A DNA stretch of 64,000 bases from an uncultured Celeribacter sp. (GCF_963675965.1 NZ_OY780935.1:1062001-1126000); one strand, 5' to 3'; positions 50,534 to 59,726 are shown, numbered from the stretch's first letter. Notes: generated from the letters alone by a model not told the origin. Program-made: numbers and translations.

Positions 50534-52135
50534 TTACTCCGCCGGCTTGAGAGTTGCGTCACCGTCTTGCAGACGTTCTTCGTGACGTTTCATCCAGGCA
50601 TCCGTTTCTTCAACGTCCATATACGGGCCTTTCTTGATGTATTTGATCATCAGCCCCATCTCAATGATGAAGAGCACCGTGTAGAAGAGCACGAAGCCTG
50701 CCAGGGTGATCAGCAAATCGGCGATCGACAGATGCGATGCCGACAGGGCTGTTGGCAACACGCCATCCACTGTCCATGGCTGACGCCCGAACTCTGCCAC
50801 GAACCAGCCCAGCTCGGCCGCAATCCACGGGGTCGGGATGATAATGACAGCGGCGCGCAGGGCCCAGCGCGGGAACTTCATGCCGCGGAACGAAGCACGG
50901 TAGAAGAAATAGAGCATCACAGCGATGAAGCTGAAGCCCAGAGCTACCATCAGACGGAAGGCCCAGAACAGCGGCCCGACGCCTGGAATGGTGTCATTGG
51001 CGGCTTCCGTGATCTGCTCTTCGGTCGCCAGACGCGGGTCGTCCACATAGCGTTTGAGCAACATGGCGAACCCGAGATCCTCGGAATGCTCCTCAAAGGT
51101 GGCGCGCACCTCTGCAGGGGTTGCGTCACGCTGTTCGCGAATGGTCATCAACGCATCATAGGCAATGATCCCCGACCGGATGCGTGCGTCCGCTTCGGCA
51201 ACCAGCTGGTCGATGCCCGGAATTTGCTTATCAAGCGTCCGGGTGCCGATCAGCCCCATCACATACGGAATGTGGATCGCGTAGTGAGTTTCACGCGCTT
51301 CTTTGTCGGGCAGACCGACCAGCGTGAAGGAAGCCGGAGCGTCCTGCGTTTCCCACATGCCTTCTATGGCAGCCAGTTTCATGCGCTGCGTGTGCGATGC
51401 GGAATAACCGGATTCGTCGCCCAGCACGACCACGGACAACGCTGCTGCCAGACCGAAAGCCGATGCGATTGCAATTGACCGACGGGCCAGTTCAGTATGG
51501 CGTCCCTTGAGCAAGTACCATGCCGAAACGCCCAGCACGAAGACAGAGGCGGTCACATAGCCGGCAGAGACGGTGTGCACGAATTTGGCCTGCGCCACTT
51601 CGTTAAAGACCACTTCGAAGAAGTTGGTCATTTCCATCCGCATCGTATCGGGATTGAATTCAGCGCCCACCGGGTTCTGCATCCAGCCGTTCGCGATCAG
51701 GATCCAGAGCGCAGAGAAGTTGGAGCCGATGGCAACAAGCCAGGCCACCACAAGGTGTGCTGTCTTGGACATCTTGTCCCAACCGAAAAAGAACAGCCCG
51801 ACGAAGGTTGCCTCAAGGAAGAAGGCCATCAGCCCTTCGATTGCCAGAGGCGCGCCGAAGATATCGCCGACGTAATGGCTGTAGTAGGACCAGTTCATGC
51901 CGAACTGGAATTCCATGGTGATCCCCGTGGCAACGCCGAGAACAAAATTGATCCCGAACAATGTGCCCCAGAATTTCGTCATCTGCCGCCAGATTGGGCG
52001 GCCGGTCATGACATAAACCGTCTCCATGATCGCCACGATGATCGACAGACCAAGCGTGAGCGGTACGAAGAGGAAATGGTACATAGCTGTCATCGCGAAT
52101 TGCAGGCGCGACAGCTCGACTAATCCGAACTCCAT
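50534..52135 (-). CDS. cydA: Cytochrome bd ubiquinol oxidase subunit I
   Basis: A 533-residue heme-bearing subunit. The start MEFGLVELSRLQFAMTAMYH places the heme b595 ligand His20 (E. coli His19). The Q-loop and quinol-site motifs appear as QRMKLAAIEGMWET and GRQPWTVDGVLPTA. I use the ATG at 52135 because it aligns with the family N-terminus; an open upstream extension of 44 codons is not conserved-looking. An FNR/NNR-like box is centred about 90 bp upstream, and a hairpin separates the gene from cydC. Confidence 0.96.
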   Translation of the reverse strand: MEFGLVELSRLQFAMTAMYHFLFVPLTLGLSIIVAIMETVYVMTGRPIWRQMTKFWGTLFGINFVLGVATGITMEFQFGMNWSYYSHYVGDIFGAPLAIEGLMAFFLEATFVGLFFFGWDKMSKTAHLVVAWLVAIGSNFSALWILIANGWMQNPVGAEFNPDTMRMEMTNFFEVVFNEVAQAKFVHTVSAGYVTASVFVLGVSAWYLLKGRHTELARRSIAIASAFGLAAALSVVVLGDESGYSASHTQRMKLAAIEGMWETQDAPASFTLVGLPDKEARETHYAIHIPYVMGLIGTRTLDKQIPGIDQLVAEADARIRSGIIAYDALMTIREQRDATPAEVRATFEEHSEDLGFAMLLKRYVDDPRLATEEQITEAANDTIPGVGPLFWAFRLMVALGFSFIAVMLYFFYRASFRGMKFPRWALRAAVIIIPTPWIAAELGWFVAEFGRQPWTVDGVLPTALSASHLSIADLLITLAGFVLFYTVLFIIEMGLMIKYIKKGPYMDVEETDAWMKRHEERLQDGDATLKPAE

Positions 52136-52219
52136 ATTTCCGTGCTCCTTCTGCGCGAGAAAAGATATCCCGCAAATACCTATTTGCCTTGTGAATAGAC
52201 GGCAGCTCGGGCCCTCACT

Positions 52220-52233
52220 TTGACCCATGTCAA
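52220..52233. promoter_or_regulatory. FNR/NNR-like box upstream of cydA
   Basis: TTGACCCATGTCAA is a perfect TTGAC-N4-GTCAA palindrome, the pattern used by FNR/NnrR-type regulators, centred about 91 bp before the cydA ATG. It supports control of cydABX by low oxygen or nitric oxide. Confidence 0.68.
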
Positions 52234-52295
52234 CAAATGCAATATTAAAAATGTATCTTTCATGCATCGTGACATTGCAACGCGCCTTTTAGGTG

Positions 52296-52319
52296 GCGGA
52301 TCACGTCAACGTGATCCGC
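52296..52319. terminator. Perfect hairpin between cydC and cydA
   Basis: GCGGATCACG and CGTGATCCGC form a perfect 10-bp stem with a TCAA/TTGA loop, 14 bp past the cydC stop. It has no classic T run on the minus strand, so it may be a weak terminator or an mRNA processing/stability element separating cydDC from cydABX. Confidence 0.6.
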
Positions 52320-52332
52320 GAGAGTGACCAAG

Positions 52333-53967
52333 TCACTGAAGCGACAGGATTTGATCCGCCGCGCCGTGCTCCTCTGCCCTGTGAGCGGCCATCAGAACCC
52401 CCGTGTCAGACAGAGATGATCGCAGCCCGGCCAGAACACGTATCGAGGTCGCGTGATCGAGACCCTCGGTCGGTTCGTCGAGCAAAAGAAATGCCGGACG
52501 ACGCAGCAATGCGCGCGCCAACACCAGACGGCGGCTTTCACCTCCGGACAGGCCCGCACCTCGCGGCCCCAACCGGGCCTCCAGCCCGCCCTTCTGACGA
52601 ACAACATCCTCCAGTGCGACGGCCTGCAAAGCCTGCCAGAGGTCGTCATCAGAGGCCCCCGGCGCGACCAAGCGCAGGTTGTCCGCAACGGTGCCCTGCA
52701 ACAGACTTGCCCTTTGCCCAACCAAAGTAATGGCACCAGATGGAAAATCCGTAACATCAATATCGTTCAGAGTGACTCGCCCCTCGGACGCAGGCAAGGC
52801 TCCGGCTGCCAGAAGCAACACCGTACTCTTGCCAACCCCCGACGGGCCTTTCAATGCGACCCATTGGCCCGGTGCCACGGTAAGGGAAAAATCCTGCACG
52901 ACCTTCCGGGCGCCGACACTGCGGGAAAATCCGACGTGATCAAAGCACAGCGTGCCACTCTCAGGTGCCTGAGCGCTGGGGGACGCGCGCTCCTCAGTGC
53001 CTTCAGTCTCGGCCTTCACCCGCCGCGCGGCGCCGATCATGCGCCCGGTTTCCGCCACCGCACGCCGCAGCGGCGCGATTGTCTCCATCAACGCCAAAGC
53101 CGCAAAAAACCCTATTGCAGCTTGGGCCGGCGTGATCGTGCCGGCCTCTGCAAGACGCCCGCCAAGGGCCAGCGCAACCGCAGCCGCCAAGGCACTGATC
53201 GCCATCAACAGTGCCCCCGCCCGGCGTTCAAATCGGTCGGTCGCCGTTGCCGCCTCCTGCCGCCGGTCTTCGGCGATCTCCGACGCCGACTTTTGCGCCT
53301 GCAACTGCCCGTAAACGCTCAGATCATCGCGCCCGACCATGAGATCAATAATGCGTGAGCGGAACGCCTGCGCCGCCGCTTCGGCCCGCCGCGAAGGCGC
53401 ACGGGCGCGCGTAGCCCCCCACAACAGGACAGTGAGTCCCCCGACGGTGAACAACGCAAAGATCGCCAAGGCGACCTGCGGGTGCACCAGCCATGCGATC
53501 ACCACCAGCGCCAGAATCTGGGTGATGGCCCCGGCAATCAAGGGCAGGAACAGGCGCAGCGGCACTCCGTCAAGCGCGTCGACATCTGCCAGAATACGGT
53601 TCAGCGCCTGCGCCCCACGCAGACGCAACAGCCGGTCATAGCTGCGCCGGGCAAACCCTTTGAGCAGCGCCACCCGCAACCGCGCCAGCGACCGCAAGGT
53701 AGCGTCATGTGTCAGCACCCGTTCGCCGTAGCGCGTGGCCGTACGCCCGATCGCCAAAAACCGCACCATCGCAGAGGGGCGGAACACGTCAAACACTGCA
53801 CCGACACCCAGAAGCCCGGCAGCCGATGCCGCCGTGATGAACCAGCCAGACAGGCCCAGCAGCGCGGCCCCCATGATCAGCACCAGCGCCGAAAGCGCCA
53901 AGCCACGCCGCAGCGATCGCTGTTCCTCACGGACCATGATTCGGAAAATCGCCCAAAGCGCCTTCAT
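52333..53967 (-). CDS. cydC: Heterodimeric thiol ABC exporter subunit CydC
   Basis: A 544-residue half-transporter: six membrane helices (about 20-300) then an ABC ATPase with Walker A GPSGVGKST, LRLVAPGASDDDL region, signature LSGGESRRL and Walker B FLLLDEPTEGLD. CydDC exports cysteine and glutathione to the periplasm and is needed for cytochrome bd assembly. It starts in the cydD stop (ATGA). The gene order cydD-cydC-cydA-cydB-cydX puts the maturation factors ahead of the oxidase. Confidence 0.93.
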   Translation of the reverse strand: MKALWAIFRIMVREEQRSLRRGLALSALVLIMGAALLGLSGWFITAASAAGLLGVGAVFDVFRPSAMVRFLAIGRTATRYGERVLTHDATLRSLARLRVALLKGFARRSYDRLLRLRGAQALNRILADVDALDGVPLRLFLPLIAGAITQILALVVIAWLVHPQVALAIFALFTVGGLTVLLWGATRARAPSRRAEAAAQAFRSRIIDLMVGRDDLSVYGQLQAQKSASEIAEDRRQEAATATDRFERRAGALLMAISALAAAVALALGGRLAEAGTITPAQAAIGFFAALALMETIAPLRRAVAETGRMIGAARRVKAETEGTEERASPSAQAPESGTLCFDHVGFSRSVGARKVVQDFSLTVAPGQWVALKGPSGVGKSTVLLLAAGALPASEGRVTLNDIDVTDFPSGAITLVGQRASLLQGTVADNLRLVAPGASDDDLWQALQAVALEDVVRQKGGLEARLGPRGAGLSGGESRRLVLARALLRRPAFLLLDEPTEGLDHATSIRVLAGLRSSLSDTGVLMAAHRAEEHGAADQILSLQ

Positions 53968-55670
53968 GCCTCAGCCTCCTGCGTTTCGGCGGCCCCGGCC
54001 TCTGCGGCGATGACCAGAACCTCGTCCATCCGCGCAATCAGCGCCGGGTCATGGGTCGCCACGATCAGCGTCGCTCCCCGCGCCGCAAGTGCCAGAAGAC
54101 CTTCGGTCACGCGCTCTGCGGTTTCACGATCCAGATCCGCGGTCGGCTCATCCGCCAACACCACATCGGGGTCACTGGCCAGCGCCCGCGCCAGCATCAC
54201 CCGCCGGGCTTCGCCGCCCGACAGCCCGCCCCCGGTTTCCCCAAGACCGGTGAGATCACCCTTTGGAAGCGCGCTGATGACACCGTCCAGCGCCGCGGTT
54301 TCGATCAGTTCCGGCGTCAGCGCCGCGCCAAATCCCACGTTGAACCGCAGCGAGCGGTCCAGAAACATCGGCGCCTGCGGCATCCAGCCCAAACGCGCCC
54401 GCCAGCCATCGGCGGTCTCATCATCCAAAAGCTGCCCGGCGACGCGAATCTCTCCGCCCACGCGCCGCTCCAACCCGGCAATCAGGCGCAGCAACGTGGT
54501 TTTCCCCACGCCCGATGGGCCGGAAAGCGCAACCCGCGCACCCGGCGCGATGGAAGCATCAGGATAGGCGATCCGCCGTGTGCCCCGCTGGGCCTGCAGA
54601 TTGCGCAGAACAATTTCGGCAGGCCCCTTCAAAGGTGCCGCTGTGATGCCCTGCCCCAAAAGCGGAGTCCGGTCTTCCTCTTCCCAGGCGGCAAGCTCAC
54701 CTGCCACCGCAAGCCCCGCCGCCTTATCGTGCCATGCTGCTGACAGATCGCGCAGCGGCTGGAAATAGTCGGGTGCCAAAAGCAGCAGGAAGATCCCGCC
54801 CCAAGGGGTGATCCCGCCGCCATAAGCGCCCCAGGACAGCTCCCCCAGCAGTGAAAACCCGACCCAGACGGCCACCATGGCGACGCCCAGTGCGGCGAAC
54901 AGTTCCAAAACGGTTGAAGACAGGAAGGCGATGCGCAGCACCGCCATGGTGCGGCTGCGCAGATCATCCGCCGCCGCATCGAATTGGTCAGCCACGCGCG
55001 GGACGACCCCCAGCAGTTTCAGATCCGCCAGCGCCGCCAGCCGGTCCACCAGCATATCGCCCAGCGTGCCGATTTCCTTCATGTGCTTTTCCGACGCATC
55101 CTGTGCGGCGTAGCCAACGAGCGCCATGAACAGCGGAATAAGCGGCCCGGCAATCAAAAAGACCACCCCGACCGCCCAGGACTGCCAGAACGCCAGCGCG
55201 AGAATCACCAGCGGCACGGTCATTACCCGTTTCTGAGCAGGTGCATAGCGCGTGATATAGGGCACCAGCGCATCGAGTTTTTCGCCCGCCAGCGCCGCAA
55301 TGGCCCCCGGCCCGCCCTGATCGGATGCGCCCTGCGTGCGGGCTTCGCGGTCCAGAATGCCGCGCCGTGTCGTGGTGACGATCGTCTGCCCGGCACGAAA
55401 CAACAGACCTTCGGCCAGATAGCTCATGCCCAAACGCAGCAGATACAACCCGAGAAAGCCCAGCGTGCCCAATGTCACGCTGACCCCGCCGGTTCCGATC
55501 AGCAACCGCGAGAACACACCCGCCACCAGCGCCGCCTGAACGATCCACAGCAGCGACGCCCCCGCTGTCAGCCAGGATGCAGTCGCAATTGGGCGCGCCT
55601 GCAAAGACAATAGCTCCGCCAGCTTCCGCCGCTCAGCGGCGACGGGCCGTTTCGGTTTGGACTTGGTCAT
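53964..55670 (-). CDS. cydD: Heterodimeric thiol ABC exporter subunit CydD
   Basis: A 568-residue half-transporter with six membrane helices and an ABC domain: Walker A GPSGVGKTT, signature LSGGEARRV and Walker B VVLADEPTADLD. It pairs with CydC to export reduced thiols that keep periplasmic heme-protein assembly going. I chose the ATG at 55670, with GGAA upstream; a start 16 codons earlier is open but lacks family sequence. It is divergent from the arsenic operon across 229 bp. Confidence 0.93.
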   Translation of the reverse strand: MTKSKPKRPVAAERRKLAELLSLQARPIATASWLTAGASLLWIVQAALVAGVFSRLLIGTGGVSVTLGTLGFLGLYLLRLGMSYLAEGLLFRAGQTIVTTTRRGILDREARTQGASDQGGPGAIAALAGEKLDALVPYITRYAPAQKRVMTVPLVILALAFWQSWAVGVVFLIAGPLIPLFMALVGYAAQDASEKHMKEIGTLGDMLVDRLAALADLKLLGVVPRVADQFDAAADDLRSRTMAVLRIAFLSSTVLELFAALGVAMVAVWVGFSLLGELSWGAYGGGITPWGGIFLLLLAPDYFQPLRDLSAAWHDKAAGLAVAGELAAWEEEDRTPLLGQGITAAPLKGPAEIVLRNLQAQRGTRRIAYPDASIAPGARVALSGPSGVGKTTLLRLIAGLERRVGGEIRVAGQLLDDETADGWRARLGWMPQAPMFLDRSLRFNVGFGAALTPELIETAALDGVISALPKGDLTGLGETGGGLSGGEARRVMLARALASDPDVVLADEPTADLDRETAERVTEGLLALAARGATLIVATHDPALIARMDEVLVIAAEAGAAETQEAEA

Positions 55671-55711
55671 ATGCGCGCGTTCCGACAAACAGTCATTTCT
55701 TTGCAATCTTG

Positions 55712-55723
55712 CTGACATGTCAG
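55712..55723. promoter_or_regulatory. Palindrome upstream of cydD
   Basis: CTGACATGTCAG is a perfect 12-bp palindrome 42 bp before the cydD start; a looser repeat, GTTCA-N9-TGAAC (55732-55750), lies next to it. Both could be regulatory sites for cydDC; neither matches a regulator I can name. Confidence 0.3.
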
Positions 55724-55873
55724 GCCGCTAAGTTCAATCATCCGATGAACATTCTCGGGAATCTGCGTCGGGGTGTCTCACCTCTGTTGCGGTTTGCGGC
55801 TCCCAGCTGTCCCTGCCTGCACAGTAAAATCGCCAACTCTCTGAGCGGAACGGGCAAAAATCCCTTGGCCGAA

Positions 55874-55913
55874 TCTTTTATTTCTATTATTCGCGAATTA
55901 TGGAAATAAAAGA
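55874..55913. promoter_or_regulatory. 40-bp operator palindrome over the arsR-arsC start codon
   Basis: The segment is symmetrical at 18 of 20 base pairs about a centre between 55893 and 55894. Outer arms are TCTTTTATTTC (55874-55884) and GAAATAAAAGA (55903-55913); the core is ATTCGCGAAT (55889-55898). It contains the start codon (55900-55902) and a TATTAT at 55885 that may be the -10 element. It is the likely binding site of the encoded ArsR domain. Confidence 0.8.
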
Positions 55914-56727
55914 GATCCCCCAACCGGCTGCCGTGACAGCCTTTGCCGCGCTCGGACATGCAGGCCGCCTCGCGGTGTTTCGCATGCTGATGCGGTTCAC
56001 GCCCCGTCCGGTGCGTCCTTCCGAACTGGCCGAGGCGCTGTCGCTGAAACCCAATACGCTCTCGGGCTATCTGTCGGATCTGGTGCACGCCGGGCTGATC
56101 GCGGTCGAGCGCCGGGGCCGGTCGCTCTACTATCATGTCGATCTGACCGCCTGCGACGGGCTGGTCGGCTATCTGGTCAACGACTGTTGCCGGGGGCGCC
56201 CCGAAATTTGCCAGAGCACCGCACCTGCGGATCGCCTCCCCTCAGCACCTTTTCGCGTGTTGTTTCTCTGTTCGGGCAATTCCGCTCGCTCGATCATCGC
56301 CGAAGCGCTGTTGCGCGATCTTGGAGCGCCCCAGTTTGACGCTGCCTCCGCCGGGACTCAGCCCGCCGGTCAGATCCATCCGCAGGCGCGTGAAATTCTG
56401 ACCCGCCAAGGTCACGATCTGACCGGGCTGCAGTCCAAACACGTCTCAGCCCTGACCGCAGATGCGCGCCCCTTCGACTTTGTCTTCACCGTCTGCGATC
56501 GCGCCGCAAGCGAGGATTGTCCGCGCTGGCCCGGCGCACCTCTGACCGCCCACTGGGGCATTCCCGACCCGGTCGCGACCGAAGGGTCCGCCGCGCAGAA
56601 GCCGCTGGCCTTTGCCGAGACCTACGATCAGTTGCGCCGACGGATCGCCGCCTTCGTCGCGCTGGATGTCGACGGGCTGAACCGGCTGAGCCTGCAACAC
56701 CACATCGACCAGCTTTCTCTTATCTGA
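55900..56727 (+). CDS. ArsR-type regulator fused to ArsC-type arsenate reductase
   Basis: A 275-residue two-domain protein. Residues 1-about 95 form an ArsR winged HTH (RPSELAEALSLKPNTLSGYLSDLV, in part); Cys96, Cys97 and Cys104 in NDCCRGRPEICQ look like a three-cysteine As(III) site. Residues about 117-260 form a low-molecular-weight phosphatase/ArsC domain with P-loop CSGNSARS (Cys124, Arg130), the redox-type FTVCDRAASEDCPRWPG and general acid region GIPDPVA. It would both sense arsenic and reduce arsenate. No ribosome-binding site precedes the ATG, which lies inside a 40-bp palindrome, so a leaderless message is possible. gap and arsJ follow. Confidence 0.9.
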   Translation: MEIKEIPQPAAVTAFAALGHAGRLAVFRMLMRFTPRPVRPSELAEALSLKPNTLSGYLSDLVHAGLIAVERRGRSLYYHVDLTACDGLVGYLVNDCCRGRPEICQSTAPADRLPSAPFRVLFLCSGNSARSIIAEALLRDLGAPQFDAASAGTQPAGQIHPQAREILTRQGHDLTGLQSKHVSALTADARPFDFVFTVCDRAASEDCPRWPGAPLTAHWGIPDPVATEGSAAQKPLAFAETYDQLRRRIAAFVALDVDGLNRLSLQHHIDQLSLI

Positions 56728-56739
56728 AGGACGTCCCAC

Positions 56740-57753
56740 ATGCCCACTATCGCTCTCAATGGTCTTGGCCGGATCGGCAAACTTGTCCTGCGCGATCTCT
56801 TCGCACGCGGACTGGGAGAGGACATTGTCCTGCTCAACGATCTGTCCGGCGACGCCGAACAACACGCGCTTTTGCTGGAATTCGATTCCGTTCATGGCCG
56901 CTGGGACGCGGACATCAGCTGCGACAGCGACAGCCTGACCATCAATGACACCCATATGATGCTGACCCGCGAATCCCGGATCGAGGATCTTCCGCTGACG
57001 GCAATGGGGGTCGATCTGGTGATCGATTGCACCGGGGTCTTTAAAACCAAGCCCAAGGTCCAGCCCTATTTTGAGGCGGGCGTGCGCAAGGTTGTGGTCT
57101 CGGCCCCGCTCAAAGACGATGGTGCGTTGAACCTTGTCTACGGGATCAATCACGACCTCTATGATCCGGCCCGGCATGACCTGATCACCGCGGCCTCCTG
57201 CACCACTAACTGTCTGGCGCCGGTGGTCAAGGTCATTCACGAAACCCTTGGGATCAAACACGGGTCGATCACCACGATCCATGACGTCACCAACACCCAG
57301 ACCATCGTCGATCGCCCAGCCAAGGACATGCGCCGGGCCCGGTCGGCCCTGATGAACCTGATCCCGACAACCACCGGCTCGGCCACCGCGATCACCATGA
57401 TCTACCCCGAACTCAAAGGACGGCTGAACGGCCATGCTGTGCGTGTGCCACTGCTCAATGCCTCACTGACCGACTGCGTGTTCGAAGTCGCCCGCGACAC
57501 CACCGTCGCTGAAGTCAACGCCCTATTCGAAACAGCGGCCAATGGTCCGCTCAAAGGCATTTTGGGCTATGAAGCCCGCCCGCTCGTGTCCTGCGATTAT
57601 ATCAATGACAGCCGCTCTTCGATCATCGACGCCCAGTCGACCATGGTGGTGAATGGCACCCAGGTTAAAGTCTACGCTTGGTACGACAATGAATGGGGCT
57701 ATGCCTGCCGTCTGGGTGACATTGCCCAGCTGGTGGCTGACAACCTGCACTGA
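56740..57753 (+). CDS. gap: ArsJ-associated glyceraldehyde-3-phosphate dehydrogenase
   Basis: A 337-residue GAPDH with Rossmann start [17 protein letters not shown] and catalytic Cys154 in [13 protein letters not shown]. In arsJ operons this enzyme uses arsenate in place of phosphate to make 1-arseno-3-phosphoglycerate, which ArsJ exports and which then breaks down outside. The position, 12 bp after the ArsR-ArsC gene and 30 bp before arsJ, supports that role over glycolysis. GAAGGACG precedes the ATG. Confidence 0.93.
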   Translation: MPTIALNGLGRIGKLVLRDLFARGLGEDIVLLNDLSGDAEQHALLLEFDSVHGRWDADISCDSDSLTINDTHMMLTRESRIEDLPLTAMGVDLVIDCTGVFKTKPKVQPYFEAGVRKVVVSAPLKDDGALNLVYGINHDLYDPARHDLITAASCTTNCLAPVVKVIHETLGIKHGSITTIHDVTNTQTIVDRPAKDMRRARSALMNLIPTTTGSATAITMIYPELKGRLNGHAVRVPLLNASLTDCVFEVARDTTVAEVNALFETAANGPLKGILGYEARPLVSCDYINDSRSSIIDAQSTMVVNGTQVKVYAWYDNEWGYACRLGDIAQLVADNLH

Positions 57754-57783
57754 CCCCAAGCACCCGATCAGGAGATCGATACT

Positions 57784-59055
57784 GTGACCCGCCCAGATCC
57801 CTCCCCGACCGCGGCCAGCGGACATAACCCTTTGCGCGCCTATCTGGCGGTGACGGCGGCCTATTGGGCGTTCATGCTATCTGACGGGGCGCTGCGCATG
57901 CTGGTGCTCTTGCATTTCAACGGCCTGGGTTTCAGCCCGATCCAATTGGCATGGCTGTTCCTACTTTATGAACTGGCCGGGATCGTGACCAACCTTGCTG
58001 CTGGCTGGCTGGCGGCGCGGTTCGGACTGGCAGCCACGCTCTATGGAGGGCTGGGGCTGCAGATCTTGGCGCTTGTGGCCTTGGCCCAGCTCGATCCGGC
58101 TTGGTCCGTCAGTGCCTCGGTGATCTTTGTCATGGCTGTACAAGGCGCCTCTGGCGTCGCCAAGGATCTGGCCAAGATGTCGTCGAAATCGGCGGTAAAA
58201 CTTCTGGCCCCCAAAGGCGACGGTACGCTATTTCGCTGGGTCGCACTGCTGACCGGCTCGAAAAATGCGGTCAAAGGCGCGGGATTCTTTCTGGGGGCCG
58301 CGCTTCTGGCGCTGACCGGATTTGAAGCCGCCGTCTGGGGCATGGCCGCCGTGCTTGCCGTGATCCTGACCGCCGTGGCGGTGTTTCTGCCCAAAGGCCT
58401 GCCGACGGGACGCAAAGGCACAAAGTTTTCGGCCGTCCTGTCCAAGGATCGACGGATCAACCAGTTGAGCCTTGCACGAATGTTCCTGTTCGGTGCCCGC
58501 GATGTCTGGTTCGTCGTCGGCCTGCCGATCTATTTCAAAACCGTGTTCTCAGACGGCACCCCTGAGGGCGCGCGTCAGGCCTTTTTCCTGGTCGGTGGCT
58601 TCATGGCACTCTGGATCATCGCCTACGGCGCGGTTCAGGCCAGCGCACCGCGCCTGCTGGCCGGACGCACCGGCGACACACATGCGGCCACAGTGATGGC
58701 CTGCCGCTGGGCGGGATGGCTGACCCCGATCCCTTTCGCGCTGGCCCTGCTGGCTCTGATTGCGGGCACAGCCACACTGTGGCTGACCCTGTCGCTGATT
58801 GCGGGTCTGCTGCTGTTCGGCTTTGTCTTCGCGATCAACTCCTCGGTCCACTCCTATCTGATCCTTGCCTTTGCGGGCGAGGACCGGGTGACACTGGATG
58901 TCGGCTTCTACTATATGGCCAATGCCGCCGGGCGGCTCATTGGCACGCTCTTGTCGGGCCTATCTTATCAGGCGGGCGGCCTGCCAGCCTGTCTGGCAAC
59001 CGCGGGCGCCATGGCCGCATTGAGCTATCTGAGCGTGCGTCGCCTCGCACACTAG
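57784..59055 (+). CDS. arsJ: Organoarsenical efflux MFS transporter ArsJ
   Basis: A 423-residue MFS protein with about 12 helices. It starts at a GTG preceded by CAGGAGA. LAVTAAYWAFMLSDGALRMLVLLHFNGLGFSPIQLAWLF, in part, GASGVAKDLAKMSSKSAVK and GSKNAVKGAGFFLGAALL are distinctive ArsJ segments. It exports 1-arseno-3-phosphoglycerate made by the preceding GAPDH, a route of arsenate detoxification that needs no arsenite pump. It ends the operon; no terminator is evident in the 100 bp before bioY. Confidence 0.93.
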   Translation: MTRPDPSPTAASGHNPLRAYLAVTAAYWAFMLSDGALRMLVLLHFNGLGFSPIQLAWLFLLYELAGIVTNLAAGWLAARFGLAATLYGGLGLQILALVALAQLDPAWSVSASVIFVMAVQGASGVAKDLAKMSSKSAVKLLAPKGDGTLFRWVALLTGSKNAVKGAGFFLGAALLALTGFEAAVWGMAAVLAVILTAVAVFLPKGLPTGRKGTKFSAVLSKDRRINQLSLARMFLFGARDVWFVVGLPIYFKTVFSDGTPEGARQAFFLVGGFMALWIIAYGAVQASAPRLLAGRTGDTHAATVMACRWAGWLTPIPFALALLALIAGTATLWLTLSLIAGLLLFGFVFAINSSVHSYLILAFAGEDRVTLDVGFYYMANAAGRLIGTLLSGLSYQAGGLPACLATAGAMAALSYLSVRRLAH

Positions 59056-59155
59056 GTCAAAAAATGGTTTACCCTGACGGCAGCAAAAGCGTATCACGCC
59101 TTTGAGTTGCCGAATGAGCGGGCAGATGCCCCGACCCCAGCACAGGAAACCACCC

Positions 59156-59710
59156 ATGACCACGCGCGACATCGTTCTGATTGCCCTGTTCACGGCCATC
59201 ACCGCCGTAGCCGCCATATTTCCGCCGATCACACTGCCGCTTCTGCCTGCGGTGCCGATCACCGCACAATCGCTGGGCGTGATGCTGGCCGGTGGCGTTC
59301 TGGGGGCAAAACGCGGTGCGCTGTCGATTCTGCTGCTTTTGGTGCTGGTCGCCATCGGCCTGCCGCTACTGTCAGGTGGCCGGGGTGGGATGGCGGTCTT
59401 TTTCGGCCCCACCGCAGGTTTTCTGGCCGGTTGGGTCGTCGCTGCCTTTGTCATTGGCGCGATGACAGAGAAATTCTGGAATGGGCTGAACTTCATCTCC
59501 GCAACGCTGATCTGTGTCTTTGGCGGCATTGTCGTCATGTACGCGATCGGCATCCCGTGGATCACGGCGTCCGCAGGCGTTCCGATTGGCAAAGCCTTCA
59601 CCGGCTCCGTGGTCTTTATCCCTGGCGACATCATCAAAGCCCTGATTGCGGCGGCCGTTATGGTCACCGTCAAACGCGCCTATCCGATCATCGGCAGCCG
59701 CACAGCCTGA
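59156..59710 (+). CDS. bioY: Biotin ECF transporter S component BioY
   Basis: A 184-residue substrate-binding membrane subunit with six helices. Conserved pieces include LPLLPAVPITAQSLGVMLAGGVLGAKRGALS, in part, GGRGGMAVFFGPTAGFL and FIPGDIIKALIAAAV. BioY binds biotin and works with the energising module encoded next (BioM and BioN). The ATG at 59156 follows AGGAAACC. No BioR-type TTATnnATAA site was found upstream. The gap to bioM is 16 bp. Confidence 0.94.
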   Translation: MTTRDIVLIALFTAITAVAAIFPPITLPLLPAVPITAQSLGVMLAGGVLGAKRGALSILLLLVLVAIGLPLLSGGRGGMAVFFGPTAGFLAGWVVAAFVIGAMTEKFWNGLNFISATLICVFGGIVVMYAIGIPWITASAGVPIGKAFTGSVVFIPGDIIKALIAAAVMVTVKRAYPIIGSRTA

Positions 59711-59726
59711 ACGGGAAGTCCGCGTC

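Noticed and set aside
59056..59155. BioR operator before bioY
   Set aside because: No TTATnnATAA palindrome is present in the 100-bp leader.
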